DNA from: Chersky-299 sp963749535
GTDB lineage: Bacteria > Actinomycetota > Thermoleophilia > RBG-16-64-13
Direction: 5' to 3'
DNA: 64,000 nt
NCBI GenBank assembly: GCA_963749535.1
Contig: CAVVNF010000025.1
Coordinates: forward strand, 1 to 64,000
Of this stretch, positions 35,620 through 46,045 are shown one piece after another. The notes below the pieces were generated by a model. The model worked only from the letters and a program-made list of their open reading frames with translations, ran no database searches and was not told the origin of the DNA. How positions within the stretch are numbered: position 1 is the stretch's first letter; each line of letters starts with the position of its first letter. Position numbers and translations under genes: made by a program.

Positions 35620-36676
35620 CTAAGAGGCCAATCGCGTGAAGATCATCCTGCCCGATGGGTTCTGCAGCACCGACGTGACCTCCACCTCTACTTCTTCGCC
35701 TAGCTTGCTGCCTCCGCCCTCGATGACCACCATGGTCCCGTCGCTCAGATATGCCACGCCCTGGTCCTCTTCCTTGCCCTCGCGCAGCACCCGCACGCCC
35801 AGGCTCTCGCCGGGCAAGACCACGGTCTTCAAAGCGTTGGCCAACTCGTTCACATTGAGGACTTCGACCCCCTGGATCTGCGACAGCTTGTTGAGGTTGT
35901 AGTCAGTGGTGAGGATGCAGGCCTTCATCTCCCGTGCCAGCTTGATGAGCTTGGCGTCCACCTCGGGCAGGCCCGGGAAGTCCCGCTCCAGGATCACGAC
36001 CCGCTCGTACGTCTCCTGCAGGTCGCGCACCGTGTCGAGGCCTCGGCGGCCGCGCGCCCGCCGGCCCGGCTCGGTCGAGTCGGCGATGGATTGCAGCTCC
36101 TCCAAAACGAAGCCGGGGATGACGAGGTCGCCCTCCAGAAAGCTCGTAGGCACGATATCGCCGATGCGCCCATCGATGATCACCGAGGTGTCAAGAAGCT
36201 TCGGTCTCAAGAACTCCTGAGCGTCCGGCTGCCGCAACAGGCCCTTCAGCCCCAACAGTCGCGCCATGTCGGTGTGCCGCTTGTACCCCATGTAGGCGAA
36301 CAGGTAGCCGCTCACCGCGAACAGTAGCGGCAGAACGTACGGCCCCACGACGGGCAGATTCTTGATGGCCAAGCCCGGCCAGCGCAGCCGCCACGAGCCC
36401 GGTCACGAGCCCAACGGTGGTGAAGATGAGCCCGCTCGCTGTGAGGGGGGCGCTGCCTCGGTCGAGACGTCTGGCAAGCTTGGTGATAGCGCGGCCCAGA
36501 AAGCCGCCGACGATGATGCCAAGGCCGATGCCGAACAACACGGCCAGGGCCACCATCAAAGCGTAGGGCCCCCTGCTCAAGCTGGCCCGGGGGACAAACG
36601 CGATGGCCAGCTCGTAGCATATGACCGCGCCGACCAGGGCGATTATCAGCCGCACGGCGAAGGCCATGGGGTCCAT
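35620..36676 (-). CDS. PIN/TRAM-domain membrane protein (YacL-like), frameshifted
   Basis: Conserved Gram-positive protein with four N-terminal membrane helices (VRLIIALVGAVICYELAIAF; YALMVALAVLFGIGLGIIVG; LIFTTVGLVTGLVAAALAG; PYVLPLLFAVSGYLFAYMGY), then a PIN nuclease-like domain (KLLDTSVIIDGRIGDI, DAKLIKLAREMKACILTTDY) and a TRAM RNA-binding domain (GESLGVRVLREGKEEDQGVA). The frame changes near 36368 between the third and fourth helices. It is likely a membrane-tethered RNase-like protein, activity unproven. Start ATG 36676, or a TTG slightly upstream behind TAGGAG. It lies between carD and ispD as in related genomes. Confidence 0.88.
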
Positions 36677-37225
36677 GCTCTTATTGGCAGCCAACGATCG
36701 CGCTCCTACTACGACGCCCGAGACGACGGAGGCCTGACCGCAGATCTCGACAAGGATCTCGTCGAGAAAACGGAGCGCCTCGTCCTCATGCAGCTGTTTC
36801 GCGTACATCAACTCGGAGGCGAGGATACGCCTGACTTTGCTGTACATCTGCTTCTCCCCGGTGGAGAGCCCTTTTTCCGCATCCCGCAAGGCTAGGTTGC
36901 GCAATACATCGGCAATCTCGAGCACTTCCCCGGTCTTGATCTTCTCGCGGTTGTGCTTGATGCGCCGGTTCCAATTCTTCGGCATTCTCGTGGGGTCGTC
37001 GCGCAGCACCCCCAACACCTCTTCCACCTCACATTCGGAGATCACGGAGCGGATGCCCGCCCGCTCCACGTTGTCCACCGGGACCATGACGGTCATGTCG
37101 TTGTGGAGGATCTGGATGGTGTAGAACCTGCGGATCTCCCCCTGGAAGTCCTGCTCGGTCAACTCCAAGATGCGGCCCGCCCCGTGATGGGGATAGACGA
37201 CTGTGTCTCCTACCCTGAACATCAT
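36677..37225 (-). CDS. carD: CarD/CdnL-type RNA polymerase-binding regulator, stop codon not visible
   Basis: Transcription factor that binds RNA polymerase beta and stabilises open complexes, in particular at rRNA promoters. ATG 37225 overlaps the disA stop. The Tudor-like RNAP-interaction domain reads VGDTVVYPHHGAGRILEL and FYTIQILHNDMTVMVPVDN; the helical DNA-binding part reads DPTRMPKNWNRRIKHNREK and EKQMYSKVRRILASEL. After about residue 160 (FLDEILVEI), where CarD proteins end, no stop occurs and the frame runs into yacL. A frame-shifted TAG-TAG pair lies nearby, so an indel is the likely cause. Confidence 0.9.
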
Positions 37226-38305
37226 CCGTAGCGCTCAAGCAGGTTGAGCTCGCGAAGACGAACCAGGCCTTCTTTGATGTCCTCTGCGCGGGCCGGCCCC
37301 ACGCCTTCCACCGCCGCCAAGCTCTTCCACGCCGGCATCCAGGATCATCTGCAGCCTGCCGAAGCGCTTGACCAACGCCTCGATGATCCCTCCAGACAGA
37401 CGCGGAATCTTCCGCAGCATGCGGTAGCCACGCGGACTTATGTGCTTCTCGAGGGCATTGATGACCGGCTCGTATCCCAACACCTCTCCCAGCCGTGAGA
37501 GCGACAGGAGCTCCTCCGAACGCAGCGACCCGAGAGCATCGCGGGCCTCGTTCAAACGAGCGGGAGTCGGGTTGGGCAAGTAGTCGGCAAGCACCGCCGC
37601 CCGGTCTTCGCGCACGTCCACCATCAGCTCCTCCAATTGGAGCTGCACGAGACGGCCTTCGGTGCCCAACTCGATGATGTACCGCTCGAGCTCCTGGACG
37701 ATCACCAGGACCATCTCGGAGCGCTGCAGCACGCAGAGAACATCGTAAAGCGTGACCGCATCCTCGAATTCGAGAGCGCTCAGCGCGGTGGAAACCTGGT
37801 TCAGCCGGGCCTTGAACTTCTCAAGTGTCTGGAGCGCTTGATTGGACTTGGCCAGGATCACCCGTATCTCGTCCATGATGTAGCGGATGTTGTCCAGGTA
37901 GATGGAAACGACGTCCCGAGCAGCAGAGATGGAGATGCACAAGGCTTCGATCTGCTTGGCCACACGTTCGGCAGTGCGATGCCGGGTGCCCGTCTCCTGC
38001 GACTCGATGGAAGCGTCGGGCATGAGTTGGACGTTTGCGTGAGTGATGCGAGTGCCGGTGCGATTGAGCAGGATGGCCCCGTCCATCTTGGCCAGCTCGT
38101 AGAGGATCATGGGTTGCAGCTCGACGTCGATGTCGATGCCGCCCGAGATCATCGGTTTCACCTGCCGTTCGTCGGCGAAGACCAGCAGACCTCCGGTGCG
38201 GGCACGGACGATATTGTCCATCGCCTGGCGGATCACCGTGCCGGGGGCGACCATTTGCAAGGCTTCGACGAGCTTCTCGTCAATCGCCGGTGGTCTCTTA
38301 CCCAC
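37222..38305 (-). CDS. disA: Diadenylate cyclase DisA, frameshifted near the 3' end
   Basis: Makes cyclic di-AMP from two ATP and scans DNA for damage. GTG 38305 overlaps the radA stop. The DAC domain shows DGAILL and GTRHRTAERVAKQ; a helical linker and a helix-hairpin-helix DNA-binding region follow (LEKHISPRGYRMLRKIPRLS). Near 37325 an extra G shifts the frame; in the correct one the end reads VEGVGPARAEDIKEGLVRLR and stops at a TGA (37222-37224) that overlaps the carD start. Restored length is about 361 residues, typical of DisA. DisA and RadA are known to interact and are neighbours here. Confidence 0.93.
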
Positions 38306-39677
38306 TTCGATGCTTCACCGCCTCTCCGATGTCTGTGACAGTCTGCAGCGTTAGCCCCGAGAGCCCGGCTCCCGAAGCTCGATACTCTTCTCCATTGCGT
38401 GTCGGGAGCAAGACTTTTTGAAAACCCCGGCGTGCAAGTTCTTGTATGCGTTTATCCCCTTGCATGACATACCGCACCTTGCCCGTGAGACTGAGCTCAC
38501 CGAAACCCGCTACTCCAGCGCCCGCGGCCCCGTCTTGCCAGGCTGAAGCGATCGCCAAAGCCACCGCAAGGTCGGCCGCGGGGTCTTCGATGACCAGTCC
38601 ACCAGCAACGTTAACAAATATGTCGCACTTCGGCAGCGGGATTCGCGCTCTTCGCGACAATACGGCCACGATCATGGCCAGCCGATTGCGGTCCACACCG
38701 CGTGCCACGCGCTGAGGCATCGCCATGGAGCTGGGCGCCACCAGCGCCTGCACTTCGGCCAGCAGGCAGCGGCTGCCCTCCAGCACCGGCACCACGGCGG
38801 AGCCCGATCTCAGGTCGCCCTCCTCCAAGAAGAGCGAGGAGGGATCCGGAACCTCTTCGAGGCCCCGCTCCGCCATCTGGAACACTCCGACCTCGTTTGT
38901 GGACCCGAAACGGTTCTTCACCGCCCGCAAGATGCGGAAGGGCTGTGCCCGCTCTCCTTCGAACGAGAGTACGGCATCGACCATGTGCTCCAGGACCCGC
39001 GGCCCGGCCAGGTCTCCATCTTTGGTGACGTGGCCCACCAACACCATTGCAACGCCGTTACTCTTGGCCACGCGCAGCAGTTGCCCCGCAGATTCGCGGA
39101 TCTGGCCGACGGAGCCCGGCGCCGAGCTCACCTCCGTGGACCACATGGTCTGTATGGAGTCCACGACGCACACCGCCGGCTGCATGGCTTCCAGACACGC
39201 GACGACCGCTTCCGCCTGAGTCTCGGTGAGGAGGCGGAGCGCGCTCCCTTCCCCGCCCAGGCGCCGGCTCCGCAATTTCACTTGCGCCGCCGACTCCTCT
39301 CCCGACACAAGGAGTGTCGAGACGCCGGCGCGCTCCATCCCGAGCAAGGCTTGCAAGAGCAGGGTGCTCTTGCCCACACCGGGCTCGCCGCCCAGCAGCA
39401 CAACGCCCCCGGGAACAAGCCCGCCGCCGAGCACGCGGTTCAGCTCACCCAGGGTGGTATCCGTCCTCCCGTGGGCTTCGGCATCCACGTCTGCAAGGCG
39501 CACAGTGACCGGGGCGGGCAGGGCCGGTCTCCCGGCCTTGCCCGCCCCAGGTGGTGATACCTTGGCGGCTTCCTCGAAAATGGTGTTCCAACTGCCGCAT
39601 TCCGGACACCGCCCCAGCCAGCCTGGGGATGTATGTCCGCACTCCCGGCAAACGAAGGAGCTTTTGCCTCGCGGCAT
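38298..39677 (-). CDS. radA: DNA repair protein RadA (Sms)
   Basis: RecA-like branch-migration helicase for recombination intermediates. ATG 39677 is preferred; the frame is open upstream but not family-like. A zinc finger (CRECGHTSPGWLGRCPECG), Walker A GGEPGVGKST, the VKNRFGS motif and the Lon-like C-terminal domain (CDIFVNVAGGLVIEDPAADL) are all present. About 459 residues, normal. It lies 13 bases downstream of clpC and overlaps disA by 8 bases, an operon order conserved in Bacillus and many actinobacteria. Confidence 0.95.
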   Translation of the reverse strand: MPRGKSSFVCRECGHTSPGWLGRCPECGSWNTIFEEAAKVSPPGAGKAGRPALPAPVTVRLADVDAEAHGRTDTTLGELNRVLGGGLVPGGVVLLGGEPGVGKSTLLLQALLGMERAGVSTLLVSGEESAAQVKLRSRRLGGEGSALRLLTETQAEAVVACLEAMQPAVCVVDSIQTMWSTEVSSAPGSVGQIRESAGQLLRVAKSNGVAMVLVGHVTKDGDLAGPRVLEHMVDAVLSFEGERAQPFRILRAVKNRFGSTNEVGVFQMAERGLEEVPDPSSLFLEEGDLRSGSAVVPVLEGSRCLLAEVQALVAPSSMAMPQRVARGVDRNRLAMIVAVLSRRARIPLPKCDIFVNVAGGLVIEDPAADLAVALAIASAWQDGAAGAGVAGFGELSLTGKVRYVMQGDKRIQELARRGFQKVLLPTRNGEEYRASGAGLSGLTLQTVTDIGEAVKHRSG

Positions 39678-39690
39678 GGGCCGCCCGGCC

Positions 39691-42173
39691 CTACGAGGAG
39701 CTGTCGGTGACGAGAACCTCCGGCGCACCCTCGAGGACCTCGCTGATGACGAGATGGTCCTCTTCGCGGCCCAGCAGCACGGTGCTGCCCCGCGGGAAAC
39801 GTCCAGAAAGAACTTCCTCAGCCAGCAGGTCTTCCACGTACCTCTGGATGGCCCTTCGCAGCGGCCGCGCACCCATCGTGGGATCGTAGCCGACCTCCAC
39901 GAGCAGCTCGCGGGCTTCCGGGGTGAGCGCCAGACCGATATCCCGGTCTTTCAACTGATCTTCCACCCGAGCGAGCATGAGCCCGACGATGTCGGTGATC
40001 TCTTCGCGCGACAGCTTGCGGAACACGATGACCTCGTCCACCCGGTTGAGGAACTCGGGACGGAAGATGCCCTTGAGCTCTCCCGTGACCCGGGTCTTCA
40101 TCTCCTCGTATTCGAGGCCGCCTTCGGCCACCGCTTCGCCGAACCCAAGGACCTGTCCCTTGGAGATCGTGGAGGCGCCGATGTTCGAGGTCATGATGAG
40201 GATGGTGTTGCGGAAGTCCACCGCGCGCCCTTGAGCGTCGGTGAGCCTGCCGTCCTCAAGGATCTGCAACAAGATATTGAAGACATCGGGATGCGCTTTC
40301 TCGATCTCGTCGAGCAGCACCACCGAATACGGCCTGCGCCGCACTGCCTCGGTAAGCTGGCCGCCCTCCTCGTAACCCACGTAGCCTGGAGGCGACCCGA
40401 CAAGCCGGCTGACCGCATGCTTCTCCATGTACTCCGACATGTCGACCTGGATGAGCGAAGCTTCCTCGCCGAAGAGGAACTCGGCCAACGTCCGCGCGAG
40501 CTCGGTCTTGCCGACACCGGAGGGGCCCAGGAAGATAAAGGACCCACCCGGACGGCGCGGGTCTTTGAGCCCGGCCCGAGAACGGCGGATGGCCCGCGAC
40601 ACGGCCTTTACGGCTTCATCCTGCCCTACGACGCGCTTGTGCAACGCCTCTTCCATGCGCAGCAGGCGGTGAGTCTCGGCCTCCGTGAGCTTGGCCACCG
40701 GGATGCCGGTCCACATGGCCGTCACCTCGGCGATTTCGTCCTCACCGATGGAGATCTCCGATGCCTGGTCGGACTCACGCCATTTCTCTTCCAGCTCGCG
40801 TCGCTGACCCAGAAGGCGGCGCTCCCGGTCGCGAAGATTGGCGGCCTTCTCAAAGTCCTGTATCTCGATCGCGGCTTCCTTCTCCCGGCGCACCTCTTGA
40901 ATGGCGTCCTCTACCTCTTTCAGGTCGGGGGAGGCGCACATGTTCTGGATGCGCTTCCGCGACGCGGCCTCATCTATCAGGTCCACGGCCTTGTCGGGTA
41001 GGAAGCGGTCGCTGATGTACCGGTCTGCCAAGTAGGCTGCTGCCTCGAGAGCCTCGTCGGTGATCCGCACACGGTGGTGTGCCTCGTAGCGCTCCCGCAG
41101 TCCGGCGAGGATCTTCTCCGTCTCCTGAACGCTGGGCTCCTTCACGAGGATCTGCTGGAACCGCCGCTCGAGCGCGGCGTCACGCGCCAGGTGCTTGCGG
41201 TACTCGTCGAGTGTGGTGGCGCCGATCGTCTGGAGCTCACCCCGGGCCAGTGCCGGCTTCAGAATCGAAGCGGCGTCGATAGCGCCTTCCGCTGCACCCG
41301 CACCCACCAGGTTGTGGATCTCGTCGATGAACAGGATGATGTCCCCACGCTCGGAGATCTCTTTCATGACCTTCTTCAGGCGCTCTTCGAACTCTCCGCG
41401 GTATTTCGACCCGGCGACCAGAGCACCCAGGTCGAGCGTGTAGATCTGCTTGTCCTTCAGCAAATCGGGAACGTCGTTCTTGGCGATGCGCTGCGCCAGA
41501 CCTTCGACCACCGCGGTCTTGCCCACGCCGGGCTCGCCCACCAATACCGGGTTGTTCTTGGTGCGTCGGGAAAGGATCTGCATGACCCGCTCGATCTCGA
41601 TCTCGCGGCCGATGACCGGATCAGCTTGTCCTCTTCCGCATACCTCGTGAGGTTGCGCCCGAACTGGTCGAGGACCTTCGAGCTCTTGCGCTCGCGTCCC
41701 TCGGGAGCCGCCACTCCGCGAGGCTGACGCTTCACCGGACCGGCAAGCACGCGCATGACCTCTTGGCGCACGCGATCGGCGTCCACGTCCAGGTCGTTCA
41801 AGATGCGGGCCGCCACTCCCTCGCTCTCGCGCACCAATCCCAACAATATGTGCTCGGTGCCGATGTAGTTGTGGCCCAACGAAAGTGCTTCGCGGAGGGC
41901 CAACTCCAGGACCTTCTTGGCCCGCGGTGTGAAGGGGATCTGCCCCTGAGCTTCATGCTCCCCCTCGCCCACGATGCGCTGGATCTCACCGCGCACCTCT
42001 TCCAGAGACACTTCCAACGTGCCGAGGACGCGGGCGGCCACCCCGTCGGCCTCTCTGAGAAGGCCGAGGAGCAGATGCTCGGTGCCTATGTAATTGTGCC
42101 GCAGGACCCGCGCCTCTTCCTGAGCCAAGACGATGACCTGCCGTGCACGCTCTGTGAAACGCTCAAACATCAC
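39691..42173 (-). CDS. clpC: ATP-dependent protease ATPase ClpC, frameshifted
   Basis: Hsp100/Clp unfoldase that feeds ClpP. Order: two Clp-N repeats (FTERARQVIVLAQEEARV; FTPRAKKVLELALREALS), AAA1 with GEPGVGKTA, a UVR-containing middle domain (AIEIQDFEKAANLRDRE), AAA2 with GPSGVGKTEL, and the D2-small domain to 39691. The frame changes near 41620 after YAEEDKL: a G is missing from what should be GG in the codons for LDP. Restored length is about 828 residues. McsA/McsB, its adaptors in Gram-positive bacteria, lie just upstream on the same strand. No CtsR repressor gene is seen. Confidence 0.95.
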
Positions 42174-42236
42174 GTCAACTCCTATGCCCGGACCGATGCG
42201 CCTAGGAACGTATTCCGCAGCACCCGCGCCCGGACT

Positions 42237-43202
42237 TCATCTATCTCGGGGGTTTCCAAACACCCGGATCTTGAATCCATCTCTTGCATCATCAGATGCG
42301 CCGGCTGCAACCTGCGCACAGAACTCGAAACAACCTTCGCCGACAAGCCCAGGTACCTCGACAATGCCCATGTCGGTGCCCACCTGCGCAGCCGATACGA
42401 GGCTTACCGCCTCGACGAACGCGACAGACCAGGCCTGTTGCAGCACGCCCAGGGCGCGTCCGATATGGTCTTTCACCTGGAGCGGTGTCTCGCGATACAG
42501 CATCTTGCGGACTGATCGCTCTTTTTCCACGATTCCCTTAGAGATCTCGCTCACCTGCCGCAGGATCTCCGCCTCCGGCTTCCCTTGCCGGGCCAGATTG
42601 GAGATCTGAAGAAGACCCCCCGCCCCGCCCCACAAGGGCGCGATGCCGAATCCCTGCCCTAAGAGCTCCAAAGCCACGGCAGCAAGACGACCGGTGAGCA
42701 TCAGCGCCGGCACGTGGACCGTGGTGTAGACCCTCATCCCGGTGCCGGCCTGGCTCGGCCGTGCGGTGAGGTAACCCCAGCGTGGATCGAAAGCATAGCT
42801 CGCGGCCGTTTCCAGGCGATCGTCCAGCACATTGAGCATGGACCACAGCTCGGACAGATGTTCTCCATCCCGGTAAGCTAGGAGCTGGAGATGGTCGGCG
42901 CCGTTAATCTCCAACGAAGCCGCTCCATCGCCGTAGACTGCAAAGCCGCGGCCGAACCCCTGGCCGCGGGCGAAACCCGGTGTCATCAGACCTTTCTCGG
43001 CAAGACACGTGAACTCCACCGACAACAACTTGCTCAGATCGTAGATGGTCCACGCCGTTTCGCCCTGTGATTCCTCAAGACACCGGACGACCCGGTCACG
43101 CACCGCTTCCAGAGCCTCGACGTCCTCGATGTGAGGAAAGGGCGCACCGGCGTCGTTACGAGACAGCCCTACGGCCGACCCCATGACCGACGGCGCCGCC
43201 AT
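42237..43202 (-). CDS. mcsB: McsB-like protein arginine kinase homologue, active-site residues missing
   Basis: Member of the ATP:guanido phosphotransferase family; active McsB phosphorylates protein arginine, marking substrates for ClpCP. The fold is clear: YLTARPSQAGTGMR, VPALMLTGRLAAVALELL, LLQISNLARQGKPEAEILRQ. Key residues are altered: the SSRxRLARN block reads GSAVGLSRN (8-16), the NEEDH catalytic loop reads NGADH (100-104), the CPT motif reads RPS (148-150), and the RGxxGE loop is replaced by LWGGAGG. The frame is intact over 321 residues, so it is probably a pseudokinase working as an adaptor. It starts at the mcsA stop and precedes clpC. Confidence 0.85.
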   Translation of the reverse strand: MAAPSVMGSAVGLSRNDAGAPFPHIEDVEALEAVRDRVVRCLEESQGETAWTIYDLSKLLSVEFTCLAEKGLMTPGFARGQGFGRGFAVYGDGAASLEINGADHLQLLAYRDGEHLSELWSMLNVLDDRLETAASYAFDPRWGYLTARPSQAGTGMRVYTTVHVPALMLTGRLAAVALELLGQGFGIAPLWGGAGGLLQISNLARQGKPEAEILRQVSEISKGIVEKERSVRKMLYRETPLQVKDHIGRALGVLQQAWSVAFVEAVSLVSAAQVGTDMGIVEVPGLVGEGCFEFCAQVAAGASDDARDGFKIRVFGNPRDR

Positions 43203-43777
43203 CAGACGCTCTCCGCCAGTTTCTCGGTCAATTCTGCCAGCTTGTCACGAACGCTCGCAGCTTCCTCGAAACGCTCGGTTTCCACCAATTCTCTGAGCAT
43301 GCGCTGGAGACGAAGCATCTCGTGCCGCACGGTGTCGCTGGCGGACCCTCTTTGAGGCACTTTGCCCATGTGTTCGCTCTGCTCCTCGGCGCTCACCAGA
43401 GCCACTTCCAGATACTCGGTGAACACCCGATAGCATGCTGCGCACCCCACCAATCCGCTCTCCTTGAGATCGGAGAGGGTAGTGCCGCACACGCCGCAGC
43501 ACAGGCCGTCCTTCTCAGCCTCAGGCTTGGCTTCCGCGGCCTCGGGCGTAGGACTGCTGCCAAGGCGTCGCAACGCCGACGGCACGGCCAACACCAAGGC
43601 CAGGCCGTCGTTCTCTTCCGCAACAGACTCGGCACAGCCCGGGCAAAGACTCGTATGAGTGACCGCGCCGCCCTCGACCTTCAGCAGGTGGACGGTGGCC
43701 GGCTCCTCCCCACACATCTCGCATGTGGCGGACGCATCGGATTCGAGGTTCCAGTCGGGTGACTCTTCTGCAAACAC
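43202..43777 (-). CDS. mcsA: McsA-like zinc-finger/UVR protein, ClpC cofactor
   Basis: Activator of McsB and adaptor of ClpC. Residues: Cys pairs CEMCGEEPA (19-22) and CPGCAES (45-48), further CGVCG and CAACYRVF, and a C-terminal UVR helix (MLRELVETERFEEAASVRDK). The GTG at 43777 follows GGGGGAGAT. The stop shares a base with the mcsB start. The set of four zinc-type Cys pairs fits B. subtilis McsA. Frame intact. Confidence 0.9.
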   Translation of the reverse strand: MFAEESPDWNLESDASATCEMCGEEPATVHLLKVEGGAVTHTSLCPGCAESVAEENDGLALVLAVPSALRRLGSSPTPEAAEAKPEAEKDGLCCGVCGTTLSDLKESGLVGCAACYRVFTEYLEVALVSAEEQSEHMGKVPQRGSASDTVRHEMLRLQRMLRELVETERFEEAASVRDKLAELTEKLAESV

Positions 43778-43970
43778 CCGGTATCTCCCCCATTCACGGC
43801 CCTGTAACGGGCCTCATACCGGCAAGACATCAGCCTTCCTCAAGCGCTTTCTTTACCGGGATTTATCGGAAAACTGCTTATGGGATTGTAGCATAATGGG
43901 CTTTCGGCCTCCGGGTCGGACCTCCTGCCTGGAGAGAGGGAAAACCTGCTGCTGGAGCCGGGAAGGCAGC

Positions 43971-45503
43971 CTAACGTTCGGGCCGCAACTGGGGGAAGAG
44001 GATAACGTCGCGCAGCGAATCGACTCCCAACAAGAGCATCACCAGCCTGTCGACGCCGATACCAAGCCCGCCGGCGGGGGGCATGCCATACTCGAGGGCA
44101 CGCAGAAAATCTTCGTCCAGCACATGAGCTTCCTCGTCCCCGGCCGCTTTGTTCATCGCCTGTGCCTCGAAACGACTCCGCTGATCCATGGGGTCGTTGA
44201 GCTCGGAGAAAGCGTTGCCCATCTCCCGGCCTCCGATGATGGGCTGGAATCGCTCCACCAGTGAGGGGTCGTCGCGGTGGGCCTTCGAAAGCGGGCTCAA
44301 CTCCAGGGGGTAGTCGATAGCGAACGTCGGCTGCACGAGATTCGGCCAAACCAGATGCTTGAGGGCGGTATCCACCAAGGCGGAAAACCCATCGTTTGGG
44401 GCCACGTCCACGTGCCTGTTCGCCAATTCGCGTCTTGCCCTGCCTGGGTCTTCCCGCAACTCCACGAGAGAAAGGCCAAGATACTCACGCAGTAGGGTAT
44501 CCAGCGTACGTCGCGGCCAAGGCGGCTTCAGCTCGATGGCATGCTCCCCCATGACGATCTGCGTGGTGCCGATGACTTCCTCGGCGATAGCCGGGATCAT
44601 CTCCTCGACGAGTCGCATGATGGCGTGGTAGTCCACATACGCCCAGTAAAGCTCCATCATGGTGAACTCAGGGTTGTGGACCAGCGAGATCCCCTCGTTC
44701 CTGAAATTCTTGCCGATCTCGAAAATCCGGTCGAACCCACCAACGAGCAACCGCTTGAGATAGAGCTCGGGAGCGATGCGCAGGTAGAGATCAGTGTCCA
44801 GAGCGTTGTGGTGTGTCACAAACGGCCGCGCCAACGCGCCCCCGGGAAGTGGCTGCAGGATAGGCGTCTCCACCTCCACGAAGCCTCTATCCTCGAGATA
44901 ACGCCGCATTGCGGAGACCAGCTTGCCCCGAGCGCGCAGCTGCCACGCCACCGCGGGATTGGCGATGAGATCCACGTACCGCTGCCGGTAGCGCGTCTCG
45001 CGGTCTTGCAGCCCGTGCCACTTCTCCGGGAGCGGGCGCAACGATTTCGTCAATAGCACCCACGACTCCGCGAAGATGGTGAGTTCGCCCCGCCGCGTTC
45101 TGAAGATGTGGCCCTCGCAGCCGATGATGTCGCCCACATCCAGGTCTGTGAGCCGCTCGAAAGACTCCGAGCCCAAGGCATCGAAGGTGGCATATACCTG
45201 AAGGTCGTCCCAGCCGTCCCGCAAGGTGAGGAAGGCCGCCTTGCCGTGCTCGCGTCGGGCCATGATGCGCCCGGCCACCCGATAGTGGCTACCTTCGGCC
45301 TTGGTCCCCGTCTCGAGGTGCGCGTACCCCTCGGCGATCTCGCCCAGCCGAGTGCGCGACTCGAAACTGCGGGCGTACGGTTCGACGCCCTCGTCGCGCA
45401 AGCGCTCGACCTTGATCAGCCGCTCGCGCTCCCACTCGGGTACATGGTCGCTGCCCGGTTCGGCATCGCCTCTCTCCCCGGGGGTATCCTGGTCTGGGTC
45501 CAC
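43971..45503 (-). CDS. lysS: Lysyl-tRNA synthetase, class II
   Basis: Charges tRNA-Lys. OB-fold anticodon domain (YRVAGRIMARREHGKAAF), class II catalytic domain with motif 2 FRNEGISLVHNPEFTMME and motif 3 GLGIGVDRLVMLLLG, and WHGLQDRETRYRQRYVDL. 510 residues from GTG 45503, which directly follows the greA stop. The slightly long acidic N-terminus is normal for GC-rich lineages. One base pair separates greA and lysS, so both are read from the promoter at 46046-46074. Frame intact. Confidence 0.96.
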   Translation of the reverse strand: MDPDQDTPGERGDAEPGSDHVPEWERERLIKVERLRDEGVEPYARSFESRTRLGEIAEGYAHLETGTKAEGSHYRVAGRIMARREHGKAAFLTLRDGWDDLQVYATFDALGSESFERLTDLDVGDIIGCEGHIFRTRRGELTIFAESWVLLTKSLRPLPEKWHGLQDRETRYRQRYVDLIANPAVAWQLRARGKLVSAMRRYLEDRGFVEVETPILQPLPGGALARPFVTHHNALDTDLYLRIAPELYLKRLLVGGFDRIFEIGKNFRNEGISLVHNPEFTMMELYWAYVDYHAIMRLVEEMIPAIAEEVIGTTQIVMGEHAIELKPPWPRRTLDTLLREYLGLSLVELREDPGRARRELANRHVDVAPNDGFSALVDTALKHLVWPNLVQPTFAIDYPLELSPLSKAHRDDPSLVERFQPIIGGREMGNAFSELNDPMDQRSRFEAQAMNKAAGDEEAHVLDEDFLRALEYGMPPAGGLGIGVDRLVMLLLGVDSLRDVILFPQLRPER

Positions 45504-45986
45504 CTAGGACATCTTTCCGATGGCAAGTATCTCGTATCTGAGGGAGCCTGCCGGCACCGGGACCGTCACCGTATCCCCCACGCGTTTGCCAAGGATGGCC
45601 TGGCCCACAGGAGATTCGTTCGACAACTTCGCTTTCGCGGGATCGGCCTCTGCGGAGCCTACCACGGTGTAGATGCGGATCTCTCCTCGCTCCTGGTCTC
45701 GAAGCGTGACCGTGGTGCCCACGCTCACCTTGTCGGTCTCGATCTCTGAGTCTTTGATAACCCGCGCCCTACGTAGCTTCTCCTGGAGAAGGCTGATGCG
45801 ATGCTCGAGCATGGCCTGCTCGTTCTTGGCATCGTCATACTCGGAATTCTCGCTGATGTCGCCGAATTCGCGCGCCGAACGAATACGTTCGGCCACTTCA
45901 TCGCGCTTCACCGTGGAGAGGTGATCCACCTCTTCCTGAAGCTGCTTGAGACCCTCTTGAGTGAGGATGACTTCCTTGCGAGACAC
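45504..45986 (-). CDS. greA: Transcription elongation factor GreA
   Basis: Enters the RNA polymerase secondary channel and stimulates cleavage of backtracked RNA. GTG 45986 follows GGAAGG. Coiled-coil N-terminal domain with the tip acids (FGDISENSEYDDAKNEQAML) and the FKBP-like C-terminal domain (ESPVGQAILGKRVGDTVTV). 160 residues, standard length. The operon is greA-lysS with its own consensus promoter. Frame intact. Confidence 0.95.
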   Translation of the reverse strand: MSRKEVILTQEGLKQLQEEVDHLSTVKRDEVAERIRSAREFGDISENSEYDDAKNEQAMLEHRISLLQEKLRRARVIKDSEIETDKVSVGTTVTLRDQERGEIRIYTVVGSAEADPAKAKLSNESPVGQAILGKRVGDTVTVPVPAGSLRYEILAIGKMS

Positions 45987-46045
45987 CAGAATACCTTCCT
46001 TCCCCGTCCCTCGAGTTGCGGAGGTGCGCCCCAAAGTAGCGGCGC

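Noticed and set aside
39226..41001. Long plus-strand frame of 591 codons
   Set aside because: It is antisense to radA and clpC, whose domain motifs are unmistakable; its translation is Arg/Ala/His-rich without motifs.
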